From NCBI GenBank assembly GCA_045644665.1, contig JAZRHH010000034.1, positions 50,895 to 114,894 of the forward strand: a stretch of 64,000 bases of DNA, given 5' to 3'. Under the pieces are notes generated by a model, which saw nothing but the letters and a program-made list of their open reading frames with translations, ran no database searches and was not told the DNA's origin. Of this stretch, positions 53,485-61,999 are shown piece by piece. The translations under genes were made by a program, and so were the position numbers. The stretch comes from RGIG9115 sp045644665. Its GTDB lineage: Bacteria; Bacillota; Clostridia; UBA1381. Every line of letters starts with the position of its first letter. Within the stretch, counting starts at the first letter, position 1.

Positions 53485-53524
53485 ACTACAAAAAAATCAG
53501 TTGACAATTTTATTTTTTTGTAGT
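53485..53524. repeat. perfect 13-bp inverted repeat around the topA -35 box
   Basis: ACTACAAAAAAAT (53485-53497) and ATTTTTTTGTAGT (53512-53524) are exact inverted repeats with a 14-base spacer that contains TTGACA. It could be an operator or a supercoiling-sensitive cruciform. Confidence 0.6.
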
Positions 53525-53529
53525 ATTTT
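53501..53529 (+). promoter_or_regulatory. topA promoter
   Basis: TTGACA (53501-53506) and TATTTT (53524-53529) with a 17-base spacer. Two short hairpins follow in the leader: GCGGAAT-AGA-ATTCCGC and TCGG/CCGA around 53584-53600. Confidence 0.65.
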
Positions 53530-53618
53530 AAATATTAGAAGTTTTTGGCGGAATAGAATTCCGCATATAGCATATATTGTTATCGGAATTAATACCGAAA
53601 GGAGATAAACATTCTGAC

Positions 53619-55706
53619 ATGGCAAACAAGAAGCTTTTAATAGTGGAGTCACCATCAAAGGCGGCTACAATAAAAAAATATCTGGGCAGTGACTACAAGG
53701 TACTTGCATCTGTAGGACATATTATTGACCTTCCCAAAAGTCAGCTTGGAGTTGATACAGAAAATGACTTTGAGCCTAAATATATTACTATAAGAGGAAA
53801 GGGACCAATCCTTTCCGAGCTCAAAAAAGAAGCCTCCAAGGCGGACAAGGTTTTTCTTGCAACCGACCCTGACCGTGAGGGAGAGGCAATAAGCTGGCAT
53901 TTGGCAAAGGCACTTGACATTGACGAAAAATCTGCTTGCCGGGTAACCTTTAATGAAATAACAAAGTCTGTTGTAAAGGCATCAATAAAGGAAGCCCGTC
54001 CAATAAACATGGACCTTGTAAACGCTCAGCAGGCAAGACGTGTCCTTGACAGAATTGTTGGCTATAAAATAAGCCCTATCCTGTGGGAGAAAATAAAAAA
54101 AGGACTAAGTGCAGGCAGAGTTCAGTCAGCAGCGCTTAAAATGATTTGCGACCGTGAGGAAGAAATTATAAACTTTGTTCCGGAGGAATACTGGACAGTG
54201 GAAGCTGAAAGCTCCTTTGGAAAAGGAAAGTTTGTTTCAAGATACTATGGCGAGAGCGGAAAGGAAACAAAGCTTTCCGATAAAGAAGCTGCTCTTTTGG
54301 TGGCAAAGGATCTGGAAAATGGAGAGCTTATTGTAAAGAGCATTAAGGTTTCAGCTGTAAAGAAGAACCCTGCACCTCCATTTACTACAAGTACCCTCCA
54401 ACAGGAAGCTTCAAGAAAGCTGAACTTTAGTACATCAAAAACAATGCAGGTTGCTCAGCAACTTTATGAAGGTATTAATATAGGAGGAAAGTCAGGCTCT
54501 GTCGGTCTTATAACCTACATGAGAACAGACTCACTTCGTATATCAGCAGAAGCACAGGCAGAAGCTGTACATTATATAAAGGAAGAGTTTGGAGAAAGTT
54601 TTGCACTTCCAAAGCAATTTAAAACAAAAAAGAGCGCACAGGACGCCCACGAGGCAATAAGACCTACAAGCGTCAGCTTTGTGCCATCAGAAATCAAATC
54701 AAAGCTTACAGCTGATCAGTACAAGCTTTATAAGCTTATCTTTGAAAGATTTGTTGCAAGTCAGATGTCTGCTGCAACCTATGAGCAAACACAGGCTGTA
54801 ATGGAAAATGGTACTCATACCTACCATGCAAGTGGTACAAAGCTTACATTTAAGGGTTATACAGCCATATATGTTGAGGGTACAGACGAAAAGGAAGAAA
54901 AGGCGGATAAGCTGCCCCTTCTTGATAAAGGAGATAAAATTACTGTTTTGGATATTAATTCCAAGCAACACTTTACCCAGCCTCCTGCAAGATTTACAGA
55001 GGCGTCACTTGTAAAGGAAATGGAAGAAAATGGTATAGGACGTCCGTCCACATACGCTCCGACACTTACAACAATAATAACAAGAGGCTATGTAACACGT
55101 GCCCGCAAAAGGCTTACACCAACGGAGCTTGGCGAGGTTACAAACGACCTTTTGCGCTCAAATTTCAAAGATATTGTAGACATTGGCTTTACTGCGGAAA
55201 TGGAAGAAAAGCTTGACATGGTAGGAGAGGGAAATCTGGAGTGGAAAAAGATTTTAAGAGACTTTTATCCATCATTTGAAAAAACTCTTGCAATGGCTGA
55301 AAAGAATGTAGAAAAAATAAAAATCAAGGACGAGGAATCGGACGTAATATGTGACAGATGCGGCAGAACAATGGTTTATAAACTTGGCAAGTTCGGACGC
55401 TTCCTTGCTTGTCCCGGTTTTCCTGAATGTAGCAATACTATGACAATTAAAGAGGGTACAGGAGTTGCCTGTCCAAAATGCGGAGCAGAAATTGTAAAGC
55501 GCAGATCCAGAAAGGGCAAGGAGTACTTTGCCTGTGAAAACCTTGCAAAATGCGGATTTATGGCATGGGACAAACCGGTAGCGGACGAAAAGTGCCCGGA
55601 CTGCGGCGGCATACTTCTTAAGAAAACAGGAAAACGAGGCAGAGTTTATTGTATAAATGATACTTGTGGCTATAAGAGAATGTTAAAGGGGACATCAAAT
55701 AAATGA
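53619..55706 (+). CDS. topA: DNA topoisomerase I
   Basis: A 695-residue type IA topoisomerase that relaxes negative supercoils. It has the TOPRIM domain (LLIVESPSKAATIKKYLG, ATDPDREGEAISWH), the catalytic tyrosine in YMRTDSLRIS and three C-terminal zinc-ribbon repeats beginning CDRCGRTMVYK, CPKCGAEIVKR and CPDCGGILLKK. The ATG at 53619 has GGAG about 15 bases upstream, a rather long spacing. The trmFO start overlaps its stop by four bases. Confidence 0.96.
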   Translation: MANKKLLIVESPSKAATIKKYLGSDYKVLASVGHIIDLPKSQLGVDTENDFEPKYITIRGKGPILSELKKEASKADKVFLATDPDREGEAISWHLAKALDIDEKSACRVTFNEITKSVVKASIKEARPINMDLVNAQQARRVLDRIVGYKISPILWEKIKKGLSAGRVQSAALKMICDREEEIINFVPEEYWTVEAESSFGKGKFVSRYYGESGKETKLSDKEAALLVAKDLENGELIVKSIKVSAVKKNPAPPFTTSTLQQEASRKLNFSTSKTMQVAQQLYEGINIGGKSGSVGLITYMRTDSLRISAEAQAEAVHYIKEEFGESFALPKQFKTKKSAQDAHEAIRPTSVSFVPSEIKSKLTADQYKLYKLIFERFVASQMSAATYEQTQAVMENGTHTYHASGTKLTFKGYTAIYVEGTDEKEEKADKLPLLDKGDKITVLDINSKQHFTQPPARFTEASLVKEMEENGIGRPSTYAPTLTTIITRGYVTRARKRLTPTELGEVTNDLLRSNFKDIVDIGFTAEMEEKLDMVGEGNLEWKKILRDFYPSFEKTLAMAEKNVEKIKIKDEESDVICDRCGRTMVYKLGKFGRFLACPGFPECSNTMTIKEGTGVACPKCGAEIVKRRSRKGKEYFACENLAKCGFMAWDKPVADEKCPDCGGILLKKTGKRGRVYCINDTCGYKRMLKGTSNK

Positions 55707-57007
55707 ACGTAAAGGTAATAGGTGCAGGACTTGCCGGCTGTGAGGCGGCGCTGCAACTTGCAAAAGAGGGAATAGACGTCACTTTGGTTGAAATGAAACC
55801 AAAGAAAATGTCTCCTGCCCACAAAAGCGAGAACTTTGCAGAGCTTGTATGCTCCAACTCCCTTAAGGCAGACAGGATAGAAAATGCCTGCGGATTATTA
55901 AAGGAAGAAATGCGTCTTTTCGGCTCTGTTATGATGGAGGCGGCAGATGTAACACGTGTTCCTGCAGGTGGGGCACTGGCTGTTGACAGAGACTTGTTCT
56001 CGGAGTATATAACAGAAAAAATAAAATCAAATCCTCATATAAACATAGTACACGAGGAAGCTACAGAAATTGATACTGACGAGTATACAATTGTTGCTAC
56101 AGGGCCTCTTACATCGGGAGCTTTGTTTGAAAGTATTTTTAAAATTACAGGCTCTTCCGGACTTTCCTTTTATGATGCGGCGGCGCCTGTTGTAACAAAG
56201 GAAAGCATAGACTTTTCAAAGGTTTTTTACGCTGCAAGGTACAATAAAGGCACAGCGGACTATATAAACTGTCCAATGACAAGGGACGAATATTATGCCT
56301 TTTATAATGAGCTTATAACGGCAGAGTGTGCACAGCTTCATGAATTTGAGAATATGACGGTTTTTGAGGGCTGTATGCCTGTAGAGGTTATGGCAAAAAG
56401 GGGAGAGCAAACTCTCACATTCGGACCATTAAAGCCTGTTGGACTTGTAAACCCAAAAACAGGTAAGGACGACAGCTTTGCTGTAGTACAGCTTCGTCAG
56501 GATAACCGCGAGGGTACACTATATAATATAGTAGGATTTCAGACAAATTTGAAATTCCCTGAACAAAAAAGGGTATTTAGTATGATACCCGGACTTGAAA
56601 ATGCAGAGTTTGTAAGGTACGGAGTAATGCACAGAAATACATTTCTCCAGTCCCCTGATATTTTAAATAGTCTGTACCAATGCAAGAAGTTTCCAAAACT
56701 CTTCTTTGCAGGTCAGATTACAGGTGTTGAGGGCTATGTAGAGTCTGCATCTTCAGGCATTATGGCAGGATACAATATGGCAAGGCTTTTAAAAGGCAAA
56801 GAGCCTCTTATGCCGGACAGCCGCACATGTATTGGCGCACTTCCTTTATATATAACCTCGGCGGTTTCAAGGCTTCAGCCAATGAACGCAAACTTTGGCA
56901 TAATTGACGGTCTTGAAAAACGCGTAAAAAACAAGCAGGAGAGGTATAATATGATAGCAACCCGTGCACTTGAAACTCTTGAGAAAAATATGCAAATAGG
57001 TAAATAA
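55703..57007 (+). CDS. trmFO: tRNA (uracil-54-C5)-methyltransferase TrmFO
   Basis: A 434-residue flavoprotein that makes ribothymidine at position 54 of tRNA using methylene-tetrahydrofolate and FADH2. The N-terminal VIGAGLAGCEAALQLA binds FAD, followed by ELVCSNSLKAD with a conserved cysteine, and GQITGVEGYVESASSGI near the end. It overlaps topA by four bases, the usual pairing in Firmicutes. Confidence 0.96.
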   Translation: MNVKVIGAGLAGCEAALQLAKEGIDVTLVEMKPKKMSPAHKSENFAELVCSNSLKADRIENACGLLKEEMRLFGSVMMEAADVTRVPAGGALAVDRDLFSEYITEKIKSNPHINIVHEEATEIDTDEYTIVATGPLTSGALFESIFKITGSSGLSFYDAAAPVVTKESIDFSKVFYAARYNKGTADYINCPMTRDEYYAFYNELITAECAQLHEFENMTVFEGCMPVEVMAKRGEQTLTFGPLKPVGLVNPKTGKDDSFAVVQLRQDNREGTLYNIVGFQTNLKFPEQKRVFSMIPGLENAEFVRYGVMHRNTFLQSPDILNSLYQCKKFPKLFFAGQITGVEGYVESASSGIMAGYNMARLLKGKEPLMPDSRTCIGALPLYITSAVSRLQPMNANFGIIDGLEKRVKNKQERYNMIATRALETLEKNMQIGK

Positions 57008-57061
57008 ACACATATTATTTATACCTCAATTTATTTAAAATTACTATTTTTAAAAATTGTA

Positions 57062-57090
57062 TTGATTTTTTGTAATATGTATGTTACAAT
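57062..57090 (+). promoter_or_regulatory. rpsB-tsf promoter
   Basis: TTGATT (57062-57067) and TACAAT (57085-57090) with a 17-base spacer, placing the start near 57097, about 105 bases before rpsB. Confidence 0.7.
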
Positions 57091-57099
57091 AAAACAGTA

Positions 57100-57195
57100 T
57101 GAAAAATACACACGTATCTCTATTTGCAGGGGGTTGCCCAAAGGGTTCCTTGCAGAGTGCCAGGAGATGCGGAGGATTTAAAAAAACAGGAGGAA
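57100..57195 (+). promoter_or_regulatory. rpsB leader, possible autoregulatory RNA
   Basis: The leader contains a G-rich hairpin in which TGCAGG pairs with CCTTGCA, with an inner CCC/GGG pairing, followed by an AGGAG-rich stretch and the rpsB ribosome binding site CAGGAGG. It may be a site for feedback by S2; this is inference. Confidence 0.35.
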
Positions 57196-57201
57196 TTTAA
57201 A

Positions 57202-57960
57202 ATGGCAAACGTAATTTCAATGAAGCAGCTCCTCGAAGCAGGAGTTCACTTCGGACACCAGACAAGAAGATGGAACCCTAAAATGGCAGAATACATCTTC
57301 ACAGAAAGAAACGGTATCTACATCATCGACCTTCAAAAGACTGTTAAGAAGGTAGAAGAAGCATACTACTTCGTAAGAGATATTGCAGAGCAGGGCGGAG
57401 AAGTTCTTTTCGTAGGAACAAAGAAGCAGGCTCAGGACTCAATCAAGGAAGAAGCAGAAAGAGTTGGCATGTACTATGTAAATGCTAGATGGCTCGGCGG
57501 TATGCTCACAAACTTCAAGACAATCCAGAAGAGAATCGATAGACTTGCTCAAATAAATAAGATGGAAGAGGAAGGCACATTCGAGCTTCTTCCAAAGAAA
57601 GAGGTTATTAAGCTCAAGGCTCAAAGAGACAAGCTTGAAAAATACCTCGGCGGTATCAAGGACATGAAGCAAATTCCTGCTTGTATGTTCGTTGTTGACC
57701 CAAGAAAAGAAAAGATAGCTATCGCAGAAGCTAAGAAGCTTGGTATTCCTGTAGTTGCAATCGTTGACACAAACTGTGACCCGGATGAAGTTGATTATGT
57801 AATTCCTGGTAACGACGATGCAATCCGTGCCGTAAAGCTTATCGCATCAACAATCTCAAACGCTATTATCGAAGGCAGACAAGGCGAGGACGCTCTTGCT
57901 GCAGCAAAGGCTGAGATGGAAGAAGCAGAAGCAGTAGAGGCAGAAACAGTAGAAGAATAA
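57202..57960 (+). CDS. rpsB: 30S ribosomal protein S2
   Basis: A 252-residue S2 protein. Signatures are MKQLLEAGVHFGHQTRRWNP, VNARWLGGMLTNFKTI and PVVAIVDTNCDPD. The C-terminus is rich in Glu and Ala, as is common in Firmicutes. CAGGAGG at 57187-57193 supports ATG 57202. It is followed by tsf, the standard order. Confidence 0.97.
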   Translation: MANVISMKQLLEAGVHFGHQTRRWNPKMAEYIFTERNGIYIIDLQKTVKKVEEAYYFVRDIAEQGGEVLFVGTKKQAQDSIKEEAERVGMYYVNARWLGGMLTNFKTIQKRIDRLAQINKMEEEGTFELLPKKEVIKLKAQRDKLEKYLGGIKDMKQIPACMFVVDPRKEKIAIAEAKKLGIPVVAIVDTNCDPDEVDYVIPGNDDAIRAVKLIASTISNAIIEGRQGEDALAAAKAEMEEAEAVEAETVEE

Positions 57961-57981
57961 TTTTACGGGAGGAAACCTAAT

Positions 57982-58878
57982 ATGGCATTTACAGCACAAG
58001 ATGTAAAAGAATTAAGAGAAATCACAGGCTGTGGCATGATGGACTGTAAGAAAGCTCTTACAGAAACAGATGGCGACAAGGATAAGGCAATTGAATTCCT
58101 TAGAGAAAAGGGACTTGCAACAGCTGCTAAGAAGTCAGGCAGAATTGCTGCAGAAGGTATTGTTAAGGCATATATCTCAGACGACAAAAAGGTTGGCGTA
58201 CTTGTAGAAGTAAACTCAGAAACAGACTTTGTTGCAAAGAATGATGAGTTCCTTAGCTTCGTATCAAAGGTAGCTGAAATCATCGCAGAAAAGAACCCTG
58301 CAGATGTTGAAGCTCTTAAGGAAGTAAGCTTTGACGGCGCACAAACAGTTGGCGAAACTCTTACTGCTTTGATTGCAAAGATTGGTGAGAACATGAACAT
58401 CAGAAGATTCCAAAGAGTTGAGGGTAATGTTTGCTCATATATCCACGGCGGCGGCAGAATCGGTGTTCTTGTAGAGGCTGAAGGCAGCCTTGCAGACGAA
58501 GCAGCTTACGAAGCTGCAAGAGACGTTGCAATGCAAGTTGCAGCTATCAACCCACTTTACCTTTCAAAGGATACTGTTCCGGCAGCAGACGTTGAAAAGG
58601 AAAAGAACATTATCATAGCACAAATCAAGGAAGATCCTAAGAACGCTAATAAGCCAGACAATATCATCGAAAAGATGGTTGGCGGAAAAATTAATAAGTT
58701 CTATGAGCAGAACTGCTTGCTCCAACAAGAATTCGTTAAGGATGGCGATTTCAAGGTTGAAGCATACCTCAGCTCCAAGGGTGTTAAGCTTGTAAATTAC
58801 ACAAGATTTGAAAAGGGCGAGGGCATTGAAAAGAGAGAGGATAACTTCGCAGAAGAAGTTGCAAACATGATTAAATAA
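57982..58878 (+). CDS. tsf: elongation factor Ts
   Basis: EF-Ts, the nucleotide exchange factor for EF-Tu, 298 residues. Visible signatures are VKELREITGCGMMDCKKAL at the N-terminus and VEVNSETDFVAKNDEF in the core. GGGAGG lies upstream of the ATG, 21 bases after rpsB. A terminator-like hairpin follows before pyrH. Confidence 0.97.
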   Translation: MAFTAQDVKELREITGCGMMDCKKALTETDGDKDKAIEFLREKGLATAAKKSGRIAAEGIVKAYISDDKKVGVLVEVNSETDFVAKNDEFLSFVSKVAEIIAEKNPADVEALKEVSFDGAQTVGETLTALIAKIGENMNIRRFQRVEGNVCSYIHGGGRIGVLVEAEGSLADEAAYEAARDVAMQVAAINPLYLSKDTVPAADVEKEKNIIIAQIKEDPKNANKPDNIIEKMVGGKINKFYEQNCLLQQEFVKDGDFKVEAYLSSKGVKLVNYTRFEKGEGIEKREDNFAEEVANMIK

Positions 58879-58902
58879 TCCGGCTCTTGTGTAAATAAAA
58901 CA

Positions 58903-58941
58903 GGGAACACATAAATGAAAGTTTTTTGTGTTCCCTTTTTT
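58903..58941 (+). terminator. intrinsic terminator or attenuator between tsf and pyrH
   Basis: GGGAACACA / TGTGTTCCC with a 15-base loop, then T6. Since no strong promoter is visible between it and pyrH, it may be partial and lower the expression of pyrH-frr-uppS-cdsA compared with rpsB-tsf. Confidence 0.75.
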
Positions 58942-58976
58942 AGAACCTGACCAGACCAATATAGGAGATTTTTGTT

Positions 58977-59699
58977 ATGGATACAAAGTTTAAAAGAGTA
59001 CTTATAAAAATAAGCGGTGAAGCACTTGCAGGAGATAAGGGTGTAGGCTTTGATGACGCCACCTTAAAATCAGTATCACAAAGTGTCAAGGACGTGTACG
59101 ACCTTGGAGTAGAAATTTGTGTTGTTGTAGGCGGCGGAAATATCTGGCGTGGCCGCAGCGGCGAGAACATGGACAGAACAAGAGCAGACCATATGGGTAT
59201 GCTTGCAACTGCAATTAATGCACTTGCACTTTGTTCTGCTTTTGAAAATGCAGGAATTCCAACACGTGTGCAAACAAGTATTGATATGCACCAGATTGCA
59301 GAGCCGTACATAAGGGGAAGAGCTGTTAGACACTTAGAAAAGGGCAGAGTTGTAATATTCGGTTGCGGAACAGGAAATCCGTTTATGTCAACAGACACAG
59401 CAGCAGCACTTCGAGCTGTTGAAATGGAAGCAGATGTTATCTTGCTTGCAAAGAATGTTGACGCAGTTTATGACAGCGACCCTAACAAAAATCCGAATGC
59501 AAAGAAATTTGATAAATTATCATATACAGATATTTTGAGCATGAATCTTGGTGTTATGGACTCAACTGCTGCGTCCATGTGCCGTGATAATAACATGCCT
59601 GTACTCGTTTTTGGAATAGATAAGCCAGGTAATATTATGAAGGCTGTCAAGGGTGAAAAAATCGGCACCTTTGTTTCAAACGATTGTATAAAAGAATAA
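58977..59699 (+). CDS. pyrH: UMP kinase
   Basis: A 240-residue amino acid kinase-fold enzyme that phosphorylates UMP to UDP. It carries RVLIKISGEALAGD at the start, VVVGGGNIWRG, FGCGTGNPFMSTDTAA and VDAVYDSDP. Length and order (tsf-pyrH-frr) are standard. AGGAGATTTTTGTT precedes the ATG. Confidence 0.97.
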   Translation: MDTKFKRVLIKISGEALAGDKGVGFDDATLKSVSQSVKDVYDLGVEICVVVGGGNIWRGRSGENMDRTRADHMGMLATAINALALCSAFENAGIPTRVQTSIDMHQIAEPYIRGRAVRHLEKGRVVIFGCGTGNPFMSTDTAAALRAVEMEADVILLAKNVDAVYDSDPNKNPNAKKFDKLSYTDILSMNLGVMDSTAASMCRDNNMPVLVFGIDKPGNIMKAVKGEKIGTFVSNDCIKE

Positions 59700-59752
59700 T
59701 AGACTAAACAGTTTAAACATAAAAAAACCTAAAAGAAAGGAAAGTGAAAACT

Positions 59753-60304
59753 ATGGGAAACTATCCACAAATCGAAGAAAAAATGCAAAAGAGAATTGCA
59801 GGCTATGAGGGCGAGCTCAAAACAATCAGAGCAGGACGCGCAAATGCTTCTGTTCTTGATAAAATTGCAATAGACTACTATGGCTCAAAAACACCGGTTG
59901 CGCAAATCGGCTCAATTTCATCACCTGACCCAAGAAGCCTTGTTATTCAGCCATGGGACGCTACAGCTTTAAAGGAAATTGAAAAGGCAATCCTTGCATC
60001 AGACCTTGGTATTGCACCTCAGAATGACGGTAAGGTAATAAGACTTTCTTTCCCACCTCTCACAGAAGAGAGAAGAAAGGAACTTAACAAGCTTGTTAAG
60101 AAGTACACAGAAGAGGTTAAGGTTCAAATCCGTAATGCAAGACGTGACGGAATTGAAGACGTTAAGGCTCAAAAGAAGAACGGCGAAATTACAGAGGATG
60201 ATGTAAAGGCTGCTGAAAAGGATATTCAGAAGCTTACAGATAAATATATTGCCTTGGTAGATACCATTGCCGCTGACAAGGAAAAGGAAATAATGGAAAT
60301 CTGA
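59753..60304 (+). CDS. frr: ribosome recycling factor
   Basis: A 183-residue protein that splits ribosomes with EF-G after termination. It has the typical RAGRANASVLDKI and FPPLTEERRKELNKLVKKY segments. AAAGGAAAG at 59736-59744 supports ATG 59753; a GTG at 59744 overlaps that site. Confidence 0.96.
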   Translation: MGNYPQIEEKMQKRIAGYEGELKTIRAGRANASVLDKIAIDYYGSKTPVAQIGSISSPDPRSLVIQPWDATALKEIEKAILASDLGIAPQNDGKVIRLSFPPLTEERRKELNKLVKKYTEEVKVQIRNARRDGIEDVKAQKKNGEITEDDVKAAEKDIQKLTDKYIALVDTIAADKEKEIMEI

Positions 60305-60370
60305 TTTCCGAAAGATTTTAAGGCTGCCGGGGAGTAATTTCCGGCAGCTATATTTTTGAGAGGTCAATAT

Positions 60371-61123
60371 ATGTTTTTTAAAAGGAAACAAAAAAATCTT
60401 ACGATAGATTATAACAATCTTCCAAAGCACATAGGTGTAATAATGGACGGAAACGGACGATGGGCAACAAAGCGTGGTCTTCCGCGTTCTGCAGGTCACT
60501 CTGCGGGAGCAGACACCCTGAAAAAAATTGTTACCGAATGTAATAAAATGGGTGTAAAGTACATAACAGTATATGCCTTTTCAACAGAGAACTGGTCAAG
60601 ACCAAAGGCAGAGGTTGACTTTTTAATGAACCTCCTCCTTGACTATCTTAAAAATGCAGAAAAAACTCTTGCAGGAGAGAATGTTGTAATTCGTGCAATC
60701 GGCTCAAGAGCAGAGCTTACAGAGGAAATTCGTCAGCAAATTGTGAAAACAGAAGAGTTTACAAAAAACAATGACGGCATTGTAATGAATATTGCTCTTA
60801 ACTACGGCGGCAGAGAAGAAATAGTAAGCGCTGTAAAAAATGTGTGCGCCGATGTCCAAAAGGGAGATATAAACCCACAGGAAATTACAGAAAAAGTATT
60901 TTCAGACTATCTCTATACAGCCGGTCAGCCGGATATAGACTTGCTTATCCGTACAAGCGGAGAGCAAAGACTAAGTAACTTTCTTCTTTGGCAAAACAGC
61001 TATTCGGAAATGTGGTTTACTCATAAGCTGTGGCCGGACTTTTCAATAGAAGACTTGCATCAGGCGATTATTGATTTCCAGGGTAGAGGCAGACGCTTCG
61101 GCGGCGTAAAATCAAAAAACTAA
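60371..61123 (+). CDS. uppS: undecaprenyl diphosphate synthase
   Basis: A cis-prenyltransferase of 250 residues that makes undecaprenyl diphosphate, the lipid carrier used for cell wall and for the exopolysaccharide encoded in this window. HIGVIMDGNGRWA holds the catalytic Asp, FSTENWSRP and LLIRTSGEQRLSNFLLWQ are also diagnostic. GAGAGG at 60358-60363 supports ATG 60371. Confidence 0.96.
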   Translation: MFFKRKQKNLTIDYNNLPKHIGVIMDGNGRWATKRGLPRSAGHSAGADTLKKIVTECNKMGVKYITVYAFSTENWSRPKAEVDFLMNLLLDYLKNAEKTLAGENVVIRAIGSRAELTEEIRQQIVKTEEFTKNNDGIVMNIALNYGGREEIVSAVKNVCADVQKGDINPQEITEKVFSDYLYTAGQPDIDLLIRTSGEQRLSNFLLWQNSYSEMWFTHKLWPDFSIEDLHQAIIDFQGRGRRFGGVKSKN

Positions 61124-61138
61124 AGAGAGGTAAAGATT

Positions 61139-61939
61139 ATGGCAAAAAGAATGTTGACGGCACTAATCGGTCTTATATTTTTCTTTGCAATTTTGTTTTC
61201 CAACTACATAATATTTTCAGGCGCAATTTGTATATGCGTGTTTGGTATGCTCTTTGAACTTTACAGGTCTGTAAAGCTTGGCAAAACACTGGACACTACA
61301 GGCTATATAGGTGCTGCTGTGATGCTTGCCTCCATAATATTCGGCAAGGTGTCAAAGGAGCTTGCAATTGTTGCTTTTATAGGCATTTACCTGACAGTTA
61401 TGGTAGCGCTTCATTCCAAGGTTACATATAAAGATGTATGCGCTCACGGTTTTCTTACGCTGTTTATTTCAATGTGTTTTGGAACAATGATTCGTTTGTA
61501 TAACGACTTTGGCAACTATGCAGCGCTTCTTGTATTCATATGTGCGTGGATGACAGATTCAGGAGCTTACTTTGTTGGCTGCGGGTTGGGAAAACATAAG
61601 CTGATTCCGCATGTCAGTCCCAAAAAGACAGTGGAGGGTGCAATAGGCGGAGTAATTACAGCGGTTGTATCCTGCCTTGTATATATGGTTGTTTTGCAAA
61701 AGCTGTCACTCTTTGAGTTTGACAAAACCTTCGGCTACGGGGGTATAGCAGTGGTTGCGCTGTTTGCCTCTGTGTTCTCACAAATCGGTGATTTGGTTGC
61801 ATCTTGCATAAAGCGTGATTGTAATATAAAGGACTTTGGAACACTGCTTCCGGGACATGGTGGAATACTTGACAGATTTGATAGTGTAATATATATTACT
61901 CCGGTTATTTATTATCTGTTAGTTATAGTAAGTAAGTAA
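61139..61939 (+). CDS. cdsA: phosphatidate cytidylyltransferase
   Basis: A 266-residue membrane enzyme with about seven to eight segments that makes CDP-diacylglycerol from phosphatidate. The C-terminal signature SQIGDLVASCIKRDCNIKD, then PGHGGILDRFDS, is clear. It follows uppS by 15 bases, in the usual order, and ends the operon at a strong terminator. The rseP and dxr genes that often follow are not here. Confidence 0.95.
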   Translation: MAKRMLTALIGLIFFFAILFSNYIIFSGAICICVFGMLFELYRSVKLGKTLDTTGYIGAAVMLASIIFGKVSKELAIVAFIGIYLTVMVALHSKVTYKDVCAHGFLTLFISMCFGTMIRLYNDFGNYAALLVFICAWMTDSGAYFVGCGLGKHKLIPHVSPKKTVEGAIGGVITAVVSCLVYMVVLQKLSLFEFDKTFGYGGIAVVALFASVFSQIGDLVASCIKRDCNIKDFGTLLPGHGGILDRFDSVIYITPVIYYLLVIVSK

Positions 61940-61956
61940 TGGGAAACAGTATATAG

Positions 61957-61991
61957 AAAAAAAGAGTGTTGTTTAAAACAACACTCTTTTT
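61957..61991. terminator. bidirectional intrinsic terminator
   Basis: GAGTGTTGT / ACAACACTC across a TTAAA loop with A and T flanks separates the convergent cdsA and pyruvate oxidoreductase genes. Confidence 0.9.
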
Positions 61992-61999
61992 GATTTATA

